9,696 nucleotides of DNA from an uncultured Allobaculum sp. (GTDB lineage: Bacteria; Bacillota_I; Bacilli_A; Erysipelotrichales; Erysipelotrichaceae), in NCBI GenBank assembly GCA_910579655.1, contig CAJTVE010000085.1:1-9696 (forward strand), read 5' to 3'. The notes beneath the pieces are model-generated. The model did not search any database and was not told the origin of the DNA. It worked only from the letters and a program-made list of their open reading frames with translations. Position numbers and translations under genes: made by a program. Of the stretch, positions 6,286 through 9,696 are shown piece after piece (position 1 is the stretch's first letter; every line of letters starts with the position of its first letter).

Positions 6286-8436
6286 CTAGCGGATTCGTTT
6301 CAGTTCGATATGAACAGGGGCATCCGTTCCACAAGTCTGGTTGAGCAGCAGCCCGCCATGCATCAAGGCTCTGGCAGAATAGATCACTCCATCCTGCGTC
6401 TCATACACGGCCTGTTCAGGCAGACTTTGCAAGCGGATTTTGCGGCGCATGGTGCTTGGACGGGTTTCATAAACGATGCCCAATAAGACAAGGCGGTCTT
6501 TTGCTTTATCCATGAACTGGAAGATCACCTGTTCATTTTTCGGTGCGCCAAGACGATAGACATCGCCCTCCACAATCAGATCCTGAATCGAGCGAAACTG
6601 TTTGTTTAACGCACGGATTTCGGCTTTTTCTTCTTCAGACATTTCCCCTGGATCCAGCTCATAGCCATACGTTCCAGCCATGGCCATCGCCGCGCGCGCT
6701 TCCAAAGAAGCCCATCTTCCGGTCTGCTGATTGGGCACTTCGGAAACATGCGCACCCATGGAAACGGCCGGATAGAAGAAGCTGGTTCCATACTGGATCT
6801 TGCTTCGCTCATGGACATCGGTATCATCACTGCACCAGATCTGCGGTGTATAAAAAAGCATACCGGCATCAAAACGGCCGCCTCCACCCGAGCACCCTTC
6901 AAAAAGAATGTTCGAAAACTTGCCAGTCAGACGGCCAAGCAGATCATAGACGCCCAGAATGTAGCGGTGGCAGACTTCTTCTTGCTTTTCGACAGGAAGA
7001 CTTGGTGAGTACACATCGCCAAGGCTGCGGTTCATGTCCCATTTGACATAACGGATGTTGCCGGAAGAAAGCAGATGGGTAAATACGTCTTCCAGATAGT
7101 CCACGACCTCTGGATTACAAAGATCCAGCACCATCTGCCCGCGGGAAATCAAGGGCTTGCGGTTAGGTGCCTGGAGAACCCACTCGGGATGAGCACGGTA
7201 CAGATCACTGTTTTCGTTGATCATTTCCGGCTCAATCCACAGGCCAAAGTCCATGCCCCTGGCATTGATCTCTTCGATCAGGCTGTTCAGGCTGCCGCCC
7301 AGTTTGGCTTTATTGGGGATCCAGTCTCCAAGGCCGGCCAGATCGCTGTTGCGATCACCAAACCATCCATCATCCATGACGTACAGATCGACATCGAGCT
7401 TGGCTGCATGGTCTGCCATTTCAAGCAGTTTTTCGCGGTTAAAATCAAACATCACAGCTTCCCAGGTGTTGATCAGAATGGGGTGGTAGTCATTTTTAGG
7501 CAGGATCCGTTCGCGCAGCAGGTCATGCGAATTCCGGGAAAGTTTTCCCAGACCCTGACTGGAATAGAACAGGATCGTCTGTGGTGTTTCAAAAGACGCA
7601 TGGGCATCCAGAGTCCAGCGGGTCATGTCCGGAGAAATGCCGCAGAGTACTCGCGTCTGGCCAGTCTGATCTTTTTCGACTTCGATTTTGAAAGACCCGG
7701 AATAGACCATCAAAAAGCCATAAGCATCGCCATAATTTTCCGTAGTCAAAGAATCACACACAATCAGCGAAGGGTTATGCTGATGCGAAGAAGTTCCGCG
7801 TTTGGATCCAAAGCAGACAACGTTTTGCGCAAGCGGCTGACGGGTCATGATGCGCTCTTTGTTATGGCGGCCCGGAAAGGAAATCAGTTCCACATCCTCC
7901 GATACTGGAAAGTCAAGAGCCATGCCAAACGAGCGATCCAGTCTGTAAGATCGGTTGGCCTTGTTTCTAAAGGTGGCCCAACGGACAATCGCATCATGTT
8001 TTTCATCCACCAGATAATGGAGATCCACCTGCAGATTTAACATCTCATCTTTCAAATGGATCGTTAACTGTTCGAGTTCTCCACGAACATGCGGCAGGCC
8101 ATCCAGATTGAATTCACCAGTGCTGATTTCATAGCCCGCATAGCGTAAATCCAGGCCGAGTCCCCCTTCGACTTTGGCGGCGGTAATGCGATAGTCCCCG
8201 ATGCCTTCGGTTGGATATTCGAGCATCAGGGTATCGGGTGAAAGCGTCCGGTCGGCCTGATCTTCATAAATCTGGCCGGAAAAGCCCAGATCGTTATGGA
8301 GATTGAGGTAGTCCATATTCTGATCCACTCTGGCCCCATACCACAAATGTTCTAACATTCCCCGCTCATTGACTTTCATCTGATAGGCGGAATGTTCGGT
8401 TTCTAAAAGAAAAAGATTGTCGATCACTTGAATCAT
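6286..8436 (-). CDS. GH36 alpha-galactosidase, cytoplasmic
   Basis: A 716-aa alpha-galactosidase of glycoside hydrolase family 36, releasing galactose from melibiose, raffinose and related alpha-1,6-galactosides. Start ATG 8436 has AAGGAG 8 nt upstream and begins MIQVIDNLFLLETEHSAYQM; the longer frame to 8589 has no family support. The N-terminal beta-sandwich domain is residues 1-~310. The TIM barrel follows with NTWEAVMFDFN (323-333), MDDGWFG (354-360), KWDMNRS (465-471; Asp467 the expected nucleophile), FEGCSGGGGRFD (512-523) and WCSDDTD (534-540; Asp537 the expected acid/base). The 70-residue gap between the two catalytic aspartates equals that of characterised bacterial members. There is no signal peptide, so it works on imported sugars. 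Length is normal and no key residue is missing. It lies downstream of a sugar ABC permease on the same strand, but about 700 bases away, so it probably has its own promoter. Confidence 0.95.
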   Translation of the reverse strand: MIQVIDNLFLLETEHSAYQMKVNERGMLEHLWYGARVDQNMDYLNLHNDLGFSGQIYEDQADRTLSPDTLMLEYPTEGIGDYRITAAKVEGGLGLDLRYAGYEISTGEFNLDGLPHVRGELEQLTIHLKDEMLNLQVDLHYLVDEKHDAIVRWATFRNKANRSYRLDRSFGMALDFPVSEDVELISFPGRHNKERIMTRQPLAQNVVCFGSKRGTSSHQHNPSLIVCDSLTTENYGDAYGFLMVYSGSFKIEVEKDQTGQTRVLCGISPDMTRWTLDAHASFETPQTILFYSSQGLGKLSRNSHDLLRERILPKNDYHPILINTWEAVMFDFNREKLLEMADHAAKLDVDLYVMDDGWFGDRNSDLAGLGDWIPNKAKLGGSLNSLIEEINARGMDFGLWIEPEMINENSDLYRAHPEWVLQAPNRKPLISRGQMVLDLCNPEVVDYLEDVFTHLLSSGNIRYVKWDMNRSLGDVYSPSLPVEKQEEVCHRYILGVYDLLGRLTGKFSNILFEGCSGGGGRFDAGMLFYTPQIWCSDDTDVHERSKIQYGTSFFYPAVSMGAHVSEVPNQQTGRWASLEARAAMAMAGTYGYELDPGEMSEEEKAEIRALNKQFRSIQDLIVEGDVYRLGAPKNEQVIFQFMDKAKDRLVLLGIVYETRPSTMRRKIRLQSLPEQAVYETQDGVIYSARALMHGGLLLNQTCGTDAPVHIELKRIR

Positions 8437-8490
8437 CGTTTTGCTCCTTAATTGTTTTGAATATCCAAGATTGTGGGTGGTTGGTCTACT

Positions 8491-8553
8491 CCTCCAAACT
8501 AAATTGTGGTTTCCCACACTTTCTTGGAGGTACCCTCCACAAACTATTTGTGG
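8491..8553. promoter_or_regulatory. Nested dyad cluster upstream of the alpha-galactosidase gene
   Basis: Within 63 bp lie three overlapping symmetric pairs: CCTCCAA (8491-8497) with TTGGAGG (8524-8530), enclosing TGTGG-TTTC-CCACA (8505-8518); GGAGG-TAC-CCTCC (8526-8538); and CCACAAA-CTA-TTTGTGG (8537-8553). They sit 55-117 nt before the galA start codon. They could be operators for a sugar-responsive regulator or alternative RNA hairpins in the galA leader; on the minus strand the inner stem is capped by GAAA. No regulator gene is in view, so the role is inferred. Confidence 0.5.
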
Positions 8554-8648
8554 TCGCCTAAAGGGGACCAATTTCCATTGAGGTTTCAACCATTATGGAG
8601 AATCGGTATCCCATTGACTTACGGAGCGATTAAATTTTTTCGAAGCGG

Positions 8649-8763
8649 CCCTTTACAGTGGGCTGCCCCCTGGTAGACTGCCAGCGTCCCGATCGGGAGA
8701 TATTTTTCAACCGACCGGGACGCTTTTTAGGGGTCCAGGGAGCAGGAGTCCCACTGTCAAGGG
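8649..8763 (+). ncRNA. Candidate structured RNA ending the spacer's plus-strand signal
   Basis: Three nested stems: CCCTT-t-ACAGTGGG (8649-8662) with CCCACTGT-c-AAGGG (8750-8763), 13 pairs and one mismatch; CCCTGG (8668-8673) with CCAGGG (8735-8740); and a 14-position stem AGCGTCCCGATCGG (8683-8696) with its complement at 8711-8724, with one A-C mismatch. The inner stem is followed by TTTTT, as in a plus-strand intrinsic terminator. The rod shape with two internal loops recalls 6S-like RNAs, but no diagnostic sequence was recognised. No plus-strand promoter was identified, so it may equally be a mobile-element remnant or a solitary terminator within a larger symmetry. Confidence 0.4.
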
Positions 8764-8905
8764 TTTAAGCGGAGGAAAAAGTTATGAGCGGATCTGGCTG
8801 AAAATGCATCTTGGTTTTCAAAAACGATGAATATCAATATCCATCATTCGCTTTATTTCAAATCAATGATGTTTTCTTACATTAGATCGTCGCTCTACGA
8901 TTAAA

Positions 8906-8922
8906 ATGTGGTCCGACCACAT
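8906..8922. promoter_or_regulatory. ATGTGGT/ACCACAT operator-like dyad
   Basis: ATGTGGT-CCG-ACCACAT is a perfect 7-bp inverted repeat with a 3-bp spacer, sharing the TGTGG/CCACA core of the dyads upstream of galA. Further CCACA copies follow in the C/A-rich stretch to about 8970. It may be another site for the same regulator. Confidence 0.45.
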
Positions 8923-9009
8923 CCACCCACATTCCCCACACAACCGTAAACCACCAGCAAATGTGGAGGACCATTGTTTTTATGCTTGTGTTTTTGAAAC
9001 ACACAGAAA

Positions 9010-9033
9010 GGGAAGAGATGGCCATCTCTTCCC
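9010..9033 (-). terminator. Perfect 24-bp palindrome, possible terminator of the ABC permease operon
   Basis: GGGAAGAGATGG and CCATCTCTTCCC abut with no spacer; as RNA this makes a 9-bp stem with a TGGCCA loop. On the minus strand it lies about 105 nt after the permease stop codon and is followed by TTTCTGTGTGTTTC, a moderately U-rich tract. The tract is imperfect, so a DNA-binding site is an alternative. Confidence 0.45.
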
Positions 9034-9138
9034 AATTCAGGCTTTCTTCAGCCTGTTTTCATTGAGTTTAGATTGAAAGGATCCAATTCAGAAACACAAA
9101 GGATCGGTTGTCCTGAATCAAATCGTAAGTGTGACTGT

Positions 9139-9558
9139 TTACTTCACAGAACCAATCATACCGGCTACGAACTGCTTCTGCATTAAGAAGAAGATCGGGG
9201 CAGTTGGAATGGTGGCCAGAACGATCGCACACATGATCATGCCATAGTCTGGCGTATAACTTGCACCCATGGCGTACAGAACCAGCGGGATGGTGCGCTT
9301 GTCTGGAGTCTGTAAGGTAATCAATGGCCACATGTAGGCATTCCAGGAGTTCATGAAGGTAATGATCGCCGCAGCTGCATAGGTGGTCGAAATCGATGGC
9401 ATGAAGACCTTGAAGAAGATGCCGATTTCGCTGACACCATCCACGCGGGCTGCCTCGACCATGTCTTTCAGGAATGATTTTACATGCTGTCTGAAGAAGA
9501 AAATCAGAAACGCAGTCGAAACACTGATGATGATCACCGAGAAGAAAGTGTCAATTCC
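9139..9558 (-). CDS. Carbohydrate ABC transporter permease, MalG type, 5'-truncated
   Basis: The C-terminal ~140 residues of an inner-membrane permease of the MalG/LacG/MsmG class, which imports oligosaccharides with a binding protein, a second permease and an ATPase. Visible are GIDTFFSVIIISVSTAFLIF (membrane segment), FFRQHVKSFLKDMVEAARVDG with the EAA signature that docks the ATPase, two further hydrophobic segments, and the usual ending FVAGMIGSVK. Family members are about 270-300 aa, so roughly the first half is absent. Reading upstream, the frame meets TAG at 9571-9573, and sequence beyond about 9558 no longer resembles the family. The GTG at 9537 is internal to a membrane segment and has no ribosome site, so it is not a credible start. 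With the alpha-galactosidase gene next on this strand, alpha-galactoside uptake is the likely role. Either a disrupted gene or an assembly join. Confidence 0.85.
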   Translation of the reverse strand, partial: GIDTFFSVIIISVSTAFLIFFFRQHVKSFLKDMVEAARVDGVSEIGIFFKVFMPSISTTYAAAAIITFMNSWNAYMWPLITLQTPDKRTIPLVLYAMGASYTPDYGMIMCAIVLATIPTAPIFFLMQKQFVAGMIGSVK

Positions 9559-9696
9559 GCTACTAAATATCTACAACTATCTAATATTTCTGCTCGATAG
9601 TTACAGATATCTTCCCCTGTCCAGCTTGAACCTGCTAAGGATCTGCATAAAAGTAACTCTCCCAATAAATCTAGCCTAAGTCAGATATATAGCGAC
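9559..9696. other. Unrecognised A/T-rich tail beyond the permease break
   Basis: These 138 bases contain no coding frame of note on either strand and no tRNA, IS end or terminator that I recognise. An AACTATC/GATAGTT inverted repeat occurs near 9577-9602. The texture differs from the adjoining permease coding sequence, which stops matching its family at this boundary. Confidence 0.5.

Larger units (their letters stand above)
8437..9138. other. Long gene-free spacer rich in inverted repeats
   Basis: No gene is supported over about 700 bases. It contains, in order: a cluster of CCACA/TGTGG dyads (8491-8553), a three-tier hairpin (8649-8763), a ribosome-site-like GGAGG with a 5-codon frame (8771-8801), a 20-bp dyad (8826-8845), another CCACA/TGTGG dyad followed by a C/A-rich stretch (8906-8970), a TGTGTTT-TTG-AAACACA inverted repeat near 8987-9003, a perfect 24-bp palindrome (9010-9033) and a small CAGGCT/AGCCTG hairpin (9038-9054). 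Short plus-strand frames (for example MENRYPIDLRSD from 8595) are too short to call. I could not place a convincing galA promoter by eye. Confidence 0.7.

Noticed and set aside
7075..8040. Long plus-strand open frame of 321 codons
   Set aside because: Fully antisense to the conserved GH36 alpha-galactosidase; no family features and no ribosome site. It is a shadow of that gene's codon usage.
8595..8633. MENRYPIDLRSD, a 12-codon plus-strand frame that might be a transposase start
   Set aside because: Too short to assign; no IS family N-terminus recognised.
8503..8673. Plus-strand frame IVVSHTFLEVPSTNYLW... running into the structured element
   Set aside because: No good start or ribosome site, overlaps the dyad cluster and the first arm of the hairpin, and matches no family I know.
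8437..9138. Possible CRISPR array or tRNA in the repeat-rich spacer
   Set aside because: The repeats are inverted and unevenly spaced, not regular direct repeats with spacers, and no cloverleaf or T-arm motif was found.
9068..9331. Minus-strand 87-codon frame at the permease 3' end
   Set aside because: It overlaps the clearly conserved permease frame and its product has no recognisable features.

Overview
The window looks like a chromosomal segment of a low-to-mid GC Gram-positive (Bacillota), plausibly a gut Erysipelotrichia-type organism. The signs are strong AGGAGG-like ribosome sites, a lipobox lipoprotein, a PadR regulator, an intracellular GH36 alpha-galactosidase and a MalG-type sugar ABC permease. 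The taxonomic call is inference from gene style; no marker gene is present.

Layout. Left end (1-1173, minus strand): a surface lipoprotein with a C39-like cysteine peptidase fold, followed by two tiny closely packed ORFs and possibly the first codons of another gene at the window edge. 1174-1760: no intact gene; short interrupted coding-like stretches on both strands suggest decay. 1761-2763 (plus strand): a GNAT acetyltransferase, then a Phd/YefM-type antitoxin with no toxin beside it. A two-way hairpin terminator at 2809-2857 separates these from the convergent minus-strand genes. 2891-6069 (minus strand): in transcription order a PadR repressor, a large flavodoxin-like/SCP2-like/membrane fusion protein translationally coupled to it by an ATGA overlap, and a P-loop kinase of the FlaR/topology-modulation type. 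The padR promoter carries a perfect dyad over its -10 box, so this unit is probably autorepressed. 6187-8436 (minus): a complete GH36 alpha-galactosidase with its own terminator. 8437-9138: about 700 bases without a gene but unusually rich in symmetry: a cluster of CCACA/TGTGG dyads, a roughly 115-nt three-tier hairpin ending in a terminator-like stem with a T-run, and a perfect 24-bp palindrome. 9139-9558 (minus): the 3' part of a carbohydrate ABC permease, whose reading frame ends abruptly where the sequence changes character; 9559-9696 holds nothing recognisable.

How the genes work together. The ABC permease and alpha-galactosidase form the end of an alpha-galactoside (raffinose/melibiose-type) uptake and hydrolysis locus. 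The 700-base spacer probably gives galA its own control. The PadR-oxidoreductase pair looks like a substrate- or redox-responsive cassette of unknown inducer. The best candidates for undescribed biology are the three-part oxidoreductase fusion with its PadR switch and the structured spacer at 8470-9035.
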